From Bacillota bacterium (GTDB taxonomy: Bacteria > Bacillota > Clostridia > Lachnospirales > Cellulosilyticaceae): a stretch of 64,000 nt of DNA. Positions 53,976 through 62,567 of this stretch are shown piece after piece (within the stretch, counting starts at the first letter, position 1; the number at the start of each line of letters is the position of its first letter). The position numbers and the translations under genes were made by a program. The stretch covers positions 6,647 through 70,646 of the forward strand of contig JAEYPM010000110.1 of assembly GCA_023410675.1 (NCBI GenBank). The letters are read 5' to 3'. The notes under the pieces are model-generated. The model searched no databases. It was not told where the DNA came from and saw only the letters and a program-made list of their open reading frames with translations.

Positions 53976-55094
53976 ATGAAAAAATTAAAATATCTAAGTA
54001 TTATCTTATGTATTGTTTTAGCATCTGTTAATAGTGTTTACTGTTTAAGCACGAATGAGTGGGTCGCACAAAAAGCTCCTTATAAAATCATCATCAACAA
54101 CAAATCATTTACGACAGATAAGCCTATTGTTACCATCAATGGTACCACTTATCTGCCATTAAGAGCTATTGGCGAGGCACTAAGTGTTCCCATCAACTGG
54201 AATAGTGGAGAAAAACGTGTAGAAATAGGAAAACCTAGTCAAAAAGCTACTGCTAATGTATCAGCTACGCAGCCTAAAACTTCATCTAAAAGTCAATATG
54301 TAGCTAAAAAAGCACCTTACGCAATCATGCTTGAAGGCAAAGAATTTAAGACTTCCAAGCCTATTGTTACTGTTGATGGAACGACTTATCTTCCTTTAAG
54401 AGCCATTGGTGAAGCGTTAAATGTTCCTATTAACTGGAATGCATCTAAAAGGCAAGTAGAAATTGGAAAGCCAAAAGATGTGGCTGCTCCCACTGCAGTA
54501 TCTAATAGAGAATTTTCAGTAGGCACTTGGCGCATAGATGACGATGCCCCTATGGGTGTTTATGATATTGTGCGTATAACCGACGTTGCCTCAATCCTTA
54601 TAAAAGACAATCACGGCAAACCTTTTGTATCTACTAACTATCGTGATAACATAACTGATGGTACTACACTTAAAAATGTGGTGCTTGATAAAGACTATGT
54701 CGTTCAAGTTGATGCTGGAAAAGTTAAACTTGTATTTAAGCAAAATATTGTAAGTTCTTCTATCTCTTCTGCAGCAGAGTATGACCATCTATTGAGTTAC
54801 TTTAAGAAGTTTTTCCCAAGCTATTTAGATTCATATAAGATGGATATCAAGCCTTCTGCTCGTCTTGTAGATGGCAACATTTCTTATGAACTTAAGTATC
54901 CAAATTCTGATCTTAAATACTATACAGCATCTGGATATTTCTATCTTTCTATTGTGGGTAGCAATGCTTCAGCAGTTCAGCACAAACATACATACATGTA
55001 TAAAGATGATGCATGGCAGCTACTTAAAAAAGAATATAAAAGTCCTGTGACAGGAGAATGGACGACGTGTACTGATGCTGATTATTGTAAGTAA
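53976..55094 (+). CDS. Secreted protein with two tandem CuAO-N-like modules
   Basis: 372 residues. The signal peptide (MKKLKYLSIILCIVLASVNS) ends near VYC. Two near-identical CuAO-N-like modules follow (about 31-90 and 109-165), sharing GTTYLPLRAIGEAL and PINWN. They are joined by a Ser/Thr/Lys-rich linker. Residues ~175-250 form a beta segment (FSVGTWRIDDDAPMGVYDIV) like small regulator-of-charge outer domains; residues ~255-372 are unrecognised. The 60-codon repeat shows recent internal duplication. The gene ends 2 bases from the convergent GntR gene, with no room for a terminator between them. Confidence 0.75.
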   Translation: MKKLKYLSIILCIVLASVNSVYCLSTNEWVAQKAPYKIIINNKSFTTDKPIVTINGTTYLPLRAIGEALSVPINWNSGEKRVEIGKPSQKATANVSATQPKTSSKSQYVAKKAPYAIMLEGKEFKTSKPIVTVDGTTYLPLRAIGEALNVPINWNASKRQVEIGKPKDVAAPTAVSNREFSVGTWRIDDDAPMGVYDIVRITDVASILIKDNHGKPFVSTNYRDNITDGTTLKNVVLDKDYVVQVDAGKVKLVFKQNIVSSSISSAAEYDHLLSYFKKFFPSYLDSYKMDIKPSARLVDGNISYELKYPNSDLKYYTASGYFYLSIVGSNASAVQHKHTYMYKDDAWQLLKKEYKSPVTGEWTTCTDADYCK

Positions 55095-55096
55095 TG

Positions 55097-55771
55097 TTAG
55101 TTTGAACGGATAAATTCCATAATCGTATCGCGCTGTGTTTGTATATGCTTTGCAGCAAGGTCTGAAGCTAAATCTTCATCTCTTGTCTTAAGTGCTTCTA
55201 AAAGCTGTAAATGCTCTCTTTTTACAGACTCAGGTTCTTTGATATTTTTCAGATAGGCAATACGATACCTATGAACTTGCTCACTCATGTTTCCAAAAAG
55301 CTGGGTGAGCTTTTCGTTTTGGCTTGCAGCAAAAATGGTTTCATGAAATGTAACATCTTTTTTAATCATCGTTTCAATATCTTGCTCCTTGGCTGCAAAA
55401 TCATATTCTGCTATGGCAAGCTGTAGTTTTAAAAAGGCTCTCTCATCCATTCTTTTACAGGCTAACTTTGCTGCTAAAGACTCTAAGGCTTCCCTTACTT
55501 CAAGCACATCCTGTATATCCTTTTCAGTAAAGTGTGCAACCTGTGCTCCTTTTCTGGCTACCATAACAACCAAACCTTCTAGCTCTAATTTTCTAATAGC
55601 CTCCCTAACAGGTGTTCTGCTAACTCCTAGTTTTTCTGCAAGTTGTATTTCCATAAGCCTTTCTCCTGGCTCAAGCTCTCCTGACAGTATCGCCTTCCTC
55701 AGTGTTTGAAACACAATATCTCTTAATGGTAAATATTGATTTATCTGAATTGCGTTGTTTTCATCTAGCAT
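55097..55771 (-). CDS. GntR-family (FadR/FCD) transcriptional regulator
   Basis: 224 residues from ATG 55771; a TTG two codons earlier is equally close to the AAAGGAGG site, so the start is uncertain by two residues. The winged helix is at residues ~10-75 (LRDIVFQTLRKAILSGEL, then LAEKLGVSRTPVREAIRKLE). The C-terminal FCD ligand-binding domain (about 80-215) contains VLEVREALESLAAKLAC and the metal-site histidines in VTFHETIFAAS and HLQLLEAL. It probably senses a small acid. The regulon is unknown. It is co-directional with ispE, 17 bases downstream of it, and may be cotranscribed. Confidence 0.92.
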   Translation of the reverse strand: MLDENNAIQINQYLPLRDIVFQTLRKAILSGELEPGERLMEIQLAEKLGVSRTPVREAIRKLELEGLVVMVARKGAQVAHFTEKDIQDVLEVREALESLAAKLACKRMDERAFLKLQLAIAEYDFAAKEQDIETMIKKDVTFHETIFAASQNEKLTQLFGNMSEQVHRYRIAYLKNIKEPESVKREHLQLLEALKTRDEDLASDLAAKHIQTQRDTIMEFIRSN

Positions 55772-55788
55772 TCCCAAACAATCCTCCT

Positions 55789-56658
55789 TTAGTTTCTTGA
55801 GTACGTAGTAGTGACATATACCTCTCTAAAATTACGGTTAAATTTAAAATGTTTTGCTGCTTTTAGTGCCTTATCATAGTTCCTAAATAACGCAAATACA
55901 GCACAACCACTGCCGCTCATCAAAGAATTAATTGCCCCTTGCTCTATCATCTCTTCTTTTATTTCTTGTATTTCTTGATGCATAGGTATTGTAACTGTTT
56001 CGAGCACATTAACCATATTCATAGCTACTTGATCTAAATCTCTTTTTTTGAGTGCCTCTAGCATTTGAGTGGTATTTGGATGCTCACTAATCTTATCTAG
56101 GTCTAAATTTTTGTATATCTTTGCTGTTGAGACACTAAAAGAAGGTTTGACAATCAATAACGGTGCGTTATGTATACCATGTACAGTAGTAAGTTTTTCT
56201 CCTACACCTCTAGCTAAAGCAGTTCCTCTCATGATACAAAAAGGAACATCTGCTCCTAAGCTAAGCCCCATCTCCATAAGCTCTTTTTTGCTCAGTTTCA
56301 TACCAAATAATTTGTTAAGCCCTACAAGAGCTGCTGCTGCATCCGCACTTCCGCCTCCAAGCCCTGCACCAACAGGGATTTTTTTATTGATAGATACAGC
56401 AATCCCTTGATTGCTATTTATCCTTTCTAAAAAAAGCTTAACTGCCTTATAAACAATATTACGTTCATCTGTAGGAAGCCATGTATAATTGCAGTCTAGT
56501 CTTACAACTGGAGCTTTTATCTTTTTGATTGACAAAGTATCTTGCAAATTTATTGACTGCATAATCATCTCGAGCTCATGATACCCATCTTCTCTTTTCC
56601 CTATGACATCCAACGTCAGATTTATTTTTGCCTTTGCTTTCACTAAAATGGACTGCAT
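55789..56658 (-). CDS. ispE: 4-diphosphocytidyl-2-C-methyl-D-erythritol kinase
   Basis: 289 residues from ATG 56658. The frame reaches a GTG five codons earlier, but only the ATG has an AGGG site at good spacing (9 bases). GHMP kinase motifs are present: KAKAKINLTLDVIGKREDGY, IPVGAGLGGGSADAAAALVG and SLMSGSGCAVFALF. It phosphorylates CDP-methylerythritol in the MEP route to isoprenoids, which also supplies undecaprenyl phosphate for the glycan. GntR follows closely, an arrangement seen in other Clostridia. Confidence 0.95.
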   Translation of the reverse strand: MQSILVKAKAKINLTLDVIGKREDGYHELEMIMQSINLQDTLSIKKIKAPVVRLDCNYTWLPTDERNIVYKAVKLFLERINSNQGIAVSINKKIPVGAGLGGGSADAAAALVGLNKLFGMKLSKKELMEMGLSLGADVPFCIMRGTALARGVGEKLTTVHGIHNAPLLIVKPSFSVSTAKIYKNLDLDKISEHPNTTQMLEALKKRDLDQVAMNMVNVLETVTIPMHQEIQEIKEEMIEQGAINSLMSGSGCAVFALFRNYDKALKAAKHFKFNRNFREVYVTTTYSRN

Positions 56659-56823
56659 CTCTAACGCCCTCACTTTTATATGGTATATTGTTCTATTATA
56701 CGTGAATTAAAAAGTTAAAGTCAAGAAAATGTATCTGATGTATACAAAATCCATATAGGTAATTTTATACTGATTTTACATGCTAATTTACTTATTAATA
56801 GTGAAATTTATTGTTTTCTATGG

Positions 56824-56829
56824 TACAAT
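56824..56829 (+). promoter_or_regulatory. Possible promoter of the 140-residue protein gene
   Basis: TACAAT (56824-56829) preceded by TGG gives an extended -10, 34 bases before the start codon. No good -35 is visible. Confidence 0.4.
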
Positions 56830-56862
56830 AGCTTTAATATTCTAATCAAATGAGGTGAGGGA

Positions 56863-57285
56863 ATGCAATTATCGGTAGTTTATTTAACAGACCTCTGCGA
56901 CAAAAAATATCCTTATGTTGTAGAGCTTTCTGTCAAAGAGGGGAACGATTCCATTAAGGTGTTTTATCTTGATGATAAAGACCTACTGGATCAAAAAAAT
57001 CTTTTAATCGACTATGATACGTTTATTAAAAAACAACAGGAAATTGTCTGTTTTGAAAAATATTTCAATAGACATCCACAAGTTAGAATCCACGTTCCAA
57101 AAGATAAGCTCATTGAAATACCAAATTTAATAGAGAATGTTACAAAGATTATTACAGGCAAATATGAAAACTATAATAAAGTGGTTGAAATAAGGGGAAA
57201 ATTTAGGAAAAGGGTTGAGGATAGACTTACAGAACAGTTTGATATTCAGAGTACATATAAATTTAGCAAAGACAACTACATGTAG
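56863..57285 (+). CDS. Hypothetical cytoplasmic protein, 140 residues
   Basis: 140 residues, no signal or membrane span. GAGGTGAGGG lies directly before the ATG and a good terminator follows, so the gene is likely real. The N-terminal half is beta-rich (LSVVYLTDLCDKKYPYVVEL, then DSIKVFYLDDKDLLD). The C-terminal half is helical and basic (KVVEIRGKFRKRVEDRLTEQ). I do not recognise a family. It stands alone between ispE and the SPOCS/LysM gene, both on the other strand. Confidence 0.7.
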   Translation: MQLSVVYLTDLCDKKYPYVVELSVKEGNDSIKVFYLDDKDLLDQKNLLIDYDTFIKKQQEIVCFEKYFNRHPQVRIHVPKDKLIEIPNLIENVTKIITGKYENYNKVVEIRGKFRKRVEDRLTEQFDIQSTYKFSKDNYM

Positions 57286-57292
57286 TTAAAGC

Positions 57293-57324
57293 AACAGCTC
57301 TTCCTTCTGGAAGAGCTGTTTTTT
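57293..57324 (+). terminator. Terminator after the 140-residue protein gene
   Basis: AACAGCTCTTCC (57293-57304) pairs perfectly with GGAAGAGCTGTT (57309-57320), loop TTCT, followed by TTTTG. It also lies just past the convergent SPOCS/LysM stop, but the minus strand has no T-run. Confidence 0.9.
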
Positions 57325-57329
57325 GTCAT

Positions 57330-58907
57330 TTATTGAGCTAAATTTTCATTTTTAACTATCAAAATCTTTTGACCAGAATGAAGTGGATCTGCAAGTTCTA
57401 GACCATTAAGCTCTTGAATATCCTTTACAGTAGTATTATATTTTTTAGCAAGTTCCCATAAGGTATCCCCTTGTTTTACTAAATAAACTGTAATGCTTGG
57501 ATATTTTTCCAAATCCTCCTTAGACATGTCAGTTACATCAATTTGTTCTAAAGTAGGAAGGGTATCTTGCGAATAACCTTCAACCATATAATCTAGGAGA
57601 TAGTCCACCATTACTTCTCCCCTTGTTTGATTAATAACCTTGATATCTCTTACAATGACTCTTGGAATAATAATCATTTTTTTATTAATACCAATCGCCT
57701 GTACTTCTTGGCTAAAAGGTATAATATTGGTCACCGTATCAATTTTACTTGCACCTTCTTTTGAAATAAAAATTATTTTTGTTTCTAACATCCCTTTAAT
57801 TGTCAGCTTGTCATCTTCTGGTTGTTTTTCTTCAATAATGGGTTTCATGCAAACGCTAAATATTTGATTGTTCTCTGGTGTTGTATTTTCTAACGTAAGC
57901 ACTTCTTTCTTAGGTACACTGACATTACTTTTAGCTATTAAATTCATGTACTCTAAGTTCTTTTGGGTGGTTTGTATTTTTTTACCAGGGCAATAAACAT
58001 CTTTGATCACCTTTTCTGTAAGTCTATCATAAGTTGTATATCTTGCTACAACAATAAATTCCGCTTCAACTACCCTATCTTCTCCATCATAATCAGGCGT
58101 TACTTGCATATAACTTGGGGATACATCTAAAATGCAGTCCCAATAAATCTCACTATCGTTTTTCCTTACTTCAATGTTTCCCGCAAAAGGCACTCTTTGA
58201 CTGACAATATCTATGGCTTCTTCTGAATCAGCAGGCTTATAAAGTATGGTTGCCTCTATCATACCATTATAGGCAATCTCTTCATCTGTCCTTTTGATCT
58301 GCTCATCATGAATTTTAGTATCTACCTTTAAGATTTCTCCAATACTTGGTTTCCCTTTAGATAATGTTATATCTTCTTTTATTATGATTTTTTCTTCTCT
58401 AGATACATCCACCTTAGTCACTTCAAGCTGCTCTTCTCTGGTTTGAATAGGTAACTGACTTGAAATATCCGTAATAATCGTTGCTTCATTGAATCGAGCA
58501 GCACTTAGCTGCATCTGAAGAATCGTCTTTACATTGACTTTTCTTTCATTAAGTATGTTCCAGCTTATATGTTCTATGTTATAATCAAAATCAACTCTTT
58601 GGTCTCTTTCTAACCCTTCCATAATAACAAAATCTTCTATTGGTATACTGCCCTTCATGGTATAGATCGTATTTGGATCATTACCTGTTAAATATAATAT
58701 AGATATGTCTATTTGCCCTTTATAAGTTGCCCTGTCCTCTGATACATCCACTTGATTAATATCTATTTTGCCATCTAGTTGCAATACTCTTTGAATGTCA
58801 GGTTTTCCATCTGGAACAATAAGGTCACGTTCTTTAACAACCTGAACATTTTCTCTTTTGGTCATTTCATTTAACACAATTGGCTTTTTGATTAGCTCTA
58901 CTGACAT
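57330..58907 (-). CDS. SPOCS (DUF3794) and LysM domain spore-coat-type protein
   Basis: 525 residues without signal peptide. Repeated DUF3794/SPOCS segments cover about residues 1-440 (VVKERDLIVPDGKPDIQRVL, then KVDVSREEKIIIKEDITL and later QEVQAIGINKKMIIIPRVIV). A single LysM domain ends the protein (YLVKQGDTLWELAKKYNTTV, then LNGLELADPLHSGQKILIV). This layout is found in spore coat or cortex-associated proteins of Clostridia, related to SafA/SpoVID. The LysM would bind peptidoglycan around the forespore. A TAAAA-rich spacer separates it from a membrane protein gene. Sporulation-specific expression is inferred. Confidence 0.9.
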   Translation of the reverse strand: MSVELIKKPIVLNEMTKRENVQVVKERDLIVPDGKPDIQRVLQLDGKIDINQVDVSEDRATYKGQIDISILYLTGNDPNTIYTMKGSIPIEDFVIMEGLERDQRVDFDYNIEHISWNILNERKVNVKTILQMQLSAARFNEATIITDISSQLPIQTREEQLEVTKVDVSREEKIIIKEDITLSKGKPSIGEILKVDTKIHDEQIKRTDEEIAYNGMIEATILYKPADSEEAIDIVSQRVPFAGNIEVRKNDSEIYWDCILDVSPSYMQVTPDYDGEDRVVEAEFIVVARYTTYDRLTEKVIKDVYCPGKKIQTTQKNLEYMNLIAKSNVSVPKKEVLTLENTTPENNQIFSVCMKPIIEEKQPEDDKLTIKGMLETKIIFISKEGASKIDTVTNIIPFSQEVQAIGINKKMIIIPRVIVRDIKVINQTRGEVMVDYLLDYMVEGYSQDTLPTLEQIDVTDMSKEDLEKYPSITVYLVKQGDTLWELAKKYNTTVKDIQELNGLELADPLHSGQKILIVKNENLAQ

Positions 58908-59019
58908 CTAAAATTCCCCTCCCAATATAACATCCTTTATACACTTCTCAAAATTGGACTAACTTTTCTACTTTTATATATATTCTTAGGGGGGAGAGAT
59001 TATTCATAAGATAACAGGA

Positions 59020-59637
59020 CTATTTACGCTTAATAAGATTAAGTCCTAAAATAAAAGAGCCAACAGCAAACATAATGACACCTAATACCGCAATGAAAAG
59101 TGGTCCTACTGCATACAGAATGACTCCAACTAAAAACAAGGCTGAGCTTACCTTATTAAATTCTTTTGAACGTAAAAGTGTGATACCAAAGAGAAGTACG
59201 CCTAAAGTAATAATAATTATAAAAAGTGTAAAAAATACTGAAACTATAGGATGTGAAATTAAAATCTCATCACGAATAATGCCAATAGATGATTCATCAG
59301 CAACGAGAACAGGGTAAATAAAAATTTCCCAAGTTAAAGATGCTATTTGAAGAATATAAGCCAATGAGATGCATATATAGCCTATAAATCCAATCCAACC
59401 TGATTTTTCATATAATCTGCTATAAATTGCAGTAAATCCAAAAACCATGAGAATCACCCCTATAAAAGCAAGTGTGCAAATCCATATCCAGTTAGGATTA
59501 CTTACCCACATAGAGAAATCTGCTGATTCATCTCTCACAGGCAAGAGTATATTAAAACTTATAGCATATGACATAATCAAAAAGGCTCCTAAAATAATAG
59601 AAATCCCACCAAATTTTTGCAATGTTTTTAAATTCAT
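59020..59637 (-). CDS. Hypothetical six-span membrane protein
   Basis: 205 residues, about six hydrophobic spans with short loops, one acidic outer loop (LPVRDESADFSMWVSNPNW), and a basic C-terminus (LIKRK). AGGAGG lies six bases before the ATG. I do not recognise a family with confidence; DUF4386-like proteins look similar. There is no obvious link to the flanking spore genes. Confidence 0.65.
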   Translation of the reverse strand: MNLKTLQKFGGISIILGAFLIMSYAISFNILLPVRDESADFSMWVSNPNWIWICTLAFIGVILMVFGFTAIYSRLYEKSGWIGFIGYICISLAYILQIASLTWEIFIYPVLVADESSIGIIRDEILISHPIVSVFFTLFIIIITLGVLLFGITLLRSKEFNKVSSALFLVGVILYAVGPLFIAVLGVIMFAVGSFILGLNLIKRK

Positions 59638-59734
59638 TTTATGCCTCCTTAATAGACTTAGATAATTATTAAGAACAATCTTAACATTTATATTGTTCTA
59701 ACACAATAGATTGTAACTCTTTATGAAGAAAAAA

Positions 59735-59756
59735 GGGAAAGAACTATGTCTTCCCC
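59735..59756 (-). terminator. Terminator after yabG
   Basis: GGGAAAGA (59735-59742) pairs with TCTTCCCC (59749-59756), one mismatch, and on the minus strand runs into TTTTTTCTTC. It lies 19 bases past the yabG stop. Confidence 0.6.
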
Positions 59757-59774
59757 AGTTTTCGAAAAGTTATG

Positions 59775-60851
59775 TTATTGCATCGAACTCATTGGTATTG
59801 TATTGCCTATATAGCTTAATAATCTATCTTGAAATTCTTCCATTGTATCGTTAAAAATAGGCTTACGCAGTTCTGCCTCTATCTGCTCCATTGTCATCAG
59901 ATCTATGTCAAAGTTCTCTATATTGATATTATCTGCGTCTGTACTATATTGATTTTCATTATCGGCATTTCCATCTTCTTCATCCATTACCATTTGCAAC
60001 TTATCTGTTTCATCAGTTTCTTTAGAATTAACGGGAATAATTGTTCCGCCTTTTCTAAGCTTACCAAGCACTTCATAGCCACCCATCCCTTTATAGTTGG
60101 TAATTGTATACTCCAGTGCCTCTGGAACACCCATCACCTTGTAAAAAGGGCAAAACGCAACTTTCTCTGCAACAAATACTGGGTCTAACGCATGAATCAA
60201 AACGCGTGCTGGCGAAGCTGCAAAATCTGCACCCGCTTCCAAGAGCTTTTCAAAGTAGGACTGACAAGCTCCTGCTATAATCACTAATCCTCCTTGTGGT
60301 TTATTAACTTCTCTTACTTTCTCTACCGCCTCAATAAAGTACTTTGAATTCTTGTATTTGGTAACATCTTTGAGATTTTTCACATTCTTCCCCAAAGCAT
60401 CATGTCCTGTAAGTACCAATATATCAGGTGAATGTTTTTTAACTAAATCAATCACTTTTTTGGGCTGTTCTGATTCGGGAACATGTTCTCCTATAGCTGG
60501 TATACCTAATGATTTGTAATACTTAAGGCATAGGTTAAGATAAAAAGGGTCTCCATCTAAATGCAGCACTTTACCAATACGCTCAAGGGTAGGTGGCAAT
60601 CCTTTTTTTAACAATTCTCTTTTTTTAATAATTTTCTCTACATTTTCTTGGACTTTATTCATAATCGCTGCTTCATTATTCGTAAGACGCATGCCATTTA
60701 CAGGCTGAAGATCTGACAATGGAGCATCTGTTATCAGTCTATATGTGATTCCTTTGAGTCTCGCAACATGTGCTGGTGAAATATATGTTATACGAAATAG
60801 TATATCTTTTCCATAGGACAGTCTAACAACATAATCTCCTACACGATACAT
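59775..60851 (-). CDS. yabG: Sporulation-specific protease YabG
   Basis: 358 residues. The opening YRVGDYVVRLSYGKDILFRI and the core VLHLDGDPFYLNLCLKYYKS, GIPAIGEHVPESEQP, DILVLTGHDALG and LVIIAGACQSYFEKLLEAGA match peptidase U57 (YabG). This protease trims coat and cortex proteins during spore maturation; in clostridia it also processes germination proteins. The C-terminal ~75 residues are an acidic D/N-rich extension (DNENQYSTDADNINIENFD) that looks longer than in Bacillus. GAGGTG precedes the ATG. Confidence 0.93.
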   Translation of the reverse strand: MYRVGDYVVRLSYGKDILFRITYISPAHVARLKGITYRLITDAPLSDLQPVNGMRLTNNEAAIMNKVQENVEKIIKKRELLKKGLPPTLERIGKVLHLDGDPFYLNLCLKYYKSLGIPAIGEHVPESEQPKKVIDLVKKHSPDILVLTGHDALGKNVKNLKDVTKYKNSKYFIEAVEKVREVNKPQGGLVIIAGACQSYFEKLLEAGADFAASPARVLIHALDPVFVAEKVAFCPFYKVMGVPEALEYTITNYKGMGGYEVLGKLRKGGTIIPVNSKETDETDKLQMVMDEEDGNADNENQYSTDADNINIENFDIDLMTMEQIEAELRKPIFNDTMEEFQDRLLSYIGNTIPMSSMQ

Positions 60852-60964
60852 AGGCTGAGCACCTCTTTATCAATCATTTAGTCTTATCTTATGTGTATTA
60901 GCATCCCAGTCTGTCCTATACCAAATTTTATCTTAATTTATTCTATTTGTTTTCTTTTATACTA

Positions 60965-62314
60965 TTATTGTTGTTTCACTATAAGCATATAAAAATAGTC
61001 ATGAGAGGTGCTTGTTTCATCAACTAAAATAGTTGTTGTATAGGTTTCATAGCCTTCTTTAGAAAAAGTTATCGTATAACTACCTACAGGCAAGTTCATC
61101 TTAATCGGCGTCTGTCCTTGCTTTACCCCTTTTATGAAAACATCTGCACCTTTTGGCTCTGTATCTACATTAACTGTCTTAAGCTTATTTCCCTGAGAAG
61201 TTTGAGTTTCTGAATTAGTGCTTGTGCTTTCCGAAGTAGAAGTTTCTGACTCAAGGGGTTCTAAAGCTACCTTCAAGGTAACTATTTCTTGTTCTAACAG
61301 GACCCTTCCACGCCAAGGCTTATGTCCTGTTGCTGTAACTTCTATAGCATAATCCCCATGTTCAAGTTCTATCGTTCTATCCCATGAATAAGTCTTATTA
61401 TCAATATTAATAAAGTACTCTTCTGCAGTATTTGTTACCACTACTCTTAATTTGCTATAAGACTTCTTAACATCATCTGCTAAAAACTCATAAGTTTCTC
61501 CTGGCTTAACAATGATCTCTTTTGCTATGGGTTTATAGCCTTTCATCGAAAGAAGAATTTTATTTTTACCTGCTGGAATAGGTATGGGATCTCCAATTTG
61601 TTCAAGTGGAATCATAGTATTCCAATTGATCTCCAAGGTTCCCTCTAAAGTAGGCAATTCTCCTAATGATAAACGTGCCTGCTTTTCTAATACTTTTATA
61701 CTCCATATCTTATTTTCAACACCACTTATATAAAGCTTATCATACTGACCAAGTGAATCAATATTAATCCGTTTCCCTTTTTCATCTTGTACAAAAACAT
61801 AGTCAACATAGTGATACACTTTTTCATCTATAGTCACAATTCTACTTGAAAAATCAATGGCATCGCTGACTACATTATCCATTTCCCATATTTCATCACT
61901 CATATGAATTTCTATAATTTTATCTTGATTTGGCTCATAAACAAGTTTAACGATATCTCCCTCTTTTATATTAACAAGCGGCATTATCTTCCCATGCTCA
62001 TTGACTACTTTAATATCACTCGTCAACTTTTTAACTGATTTTTGATTATTATTTATATCGAGCACAGTTATTTCATTGACCTTTATATTTGTAACAAGCA
62101 CCAAGATATCTGTAGTATAACTTGTACGTTCTTTTTGCTTTTCTTTTTCCTGTACGTTTACCCTTTGTGTTGACTCTTCATTTCTAGCTCCGCTTCCTGA
62201 TCCATTCCCTGATATATAATTAACACCCCAGAGCATAACGATCATGAGGACTATGAACCCTATAACAGTTGTTATGATCATTGTATAGACAAACTGCTTG
62301 TTGTTTCTTTGCAT
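60965..62314 (-). CDS. Membrane-anchored PEGA-domain protein
   Basis: 449 residues. One N-terminal span (about 10-30) anchors an extracytoplasmic part. Residues ~65-230 contain beta segments of unknown family (KEGDIVKLVYEPNQDKI, then SDAIDFSSRIVTIDEKVYHY). Residues ~255-350 hold two PEGA-like strands (IPIPAGKNKILLSMKGYKPI; IELEHGDYAIEVTATGHKPW). After a Ser/Thr-rich linker (ESETSTSESTSTNSET) a clear PEGA domain ends the protein (DTEPKGADVFIKGVKQGQTP, VGSYTITFSKEGY). PEGA domains are surface beta modules of uncertain role. AGGGGTAAGG precedes the ATG. Confidence 0.83.
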   Translation of the reverse strand: MQRNNKQFVYTMIITTVIGFIVLMIVMLWGVNYISGNGSGSGARNEESTQRVNVQEKEKQKERTSYTTDILVLVTNIKVNEITVLDINNNQKSVKKLTSDIKVVNEHGKIMPLVNIKEGDIVKLVYEPNQDKIIEIHMSDEIWEMDNVVSDAIDFSSRIVTIDEKVYHYVDYVFVQDEKGKRINIDSLGQYDKLYISGVENKIWSIKVLEKQARLSLGELPTLEGTLEINWNTMIPLEQIGDPIPIPAGKNKILLSMKGYKPIAKEIIVKPGETYEFLADDVKKSYSKLRVVVTNTAEEYFINIDNKTYSWDRTIELEHGDYAIEVTATGHKPWRGRVLLEQEIVTLKVALEPLESETSTSESTSTNSETQTSQGNKLKTVNVDTEPKGADVFIKGVKQGQTPIKMNLPVGSYTITFSKEGYETYTTTILVDETSTSHDYFYMLIVKQQ

Positions 62315-62423
62315 ACCTTACCCCTCACTTTTAACCAGTATCTTTGATTCATCCTATAGGTTTATTTTAACTTGCTAATATGAAAAGTCAACAAAGAGGC
62401 ATGAATCCTTGACACAATAAATC

Positions 62424-62479
62424 AGGCTCTCTTTAGATAGGCAAGTTTTACCTTTCACTTGTCTATCTAAAGAGAGCCT
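62424..62479 (-). terminator. 22-bp hairpin downstream of the FnIII/CuAO-N gene
   Basis: The arm at 62424-62445 pairs with 62458-62479 (one G.U pair, core CTCTCTTTAGATAG / CTATCTAAAGAGAG) around a 12-base loop. It lies 89 bases past the stop. The T-run on the minus strand is weak (GATTTATT), so termination is likely but not certain. Confidence 0.65.
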
Positions 62480-62567
62480 ATCATTATTGGATTTGTTCAT
62501 TCTATTAACGATATTTGTTTTGAGCAAATCTAATACGATACACTTAATACCTTAAATGTTATCCTTA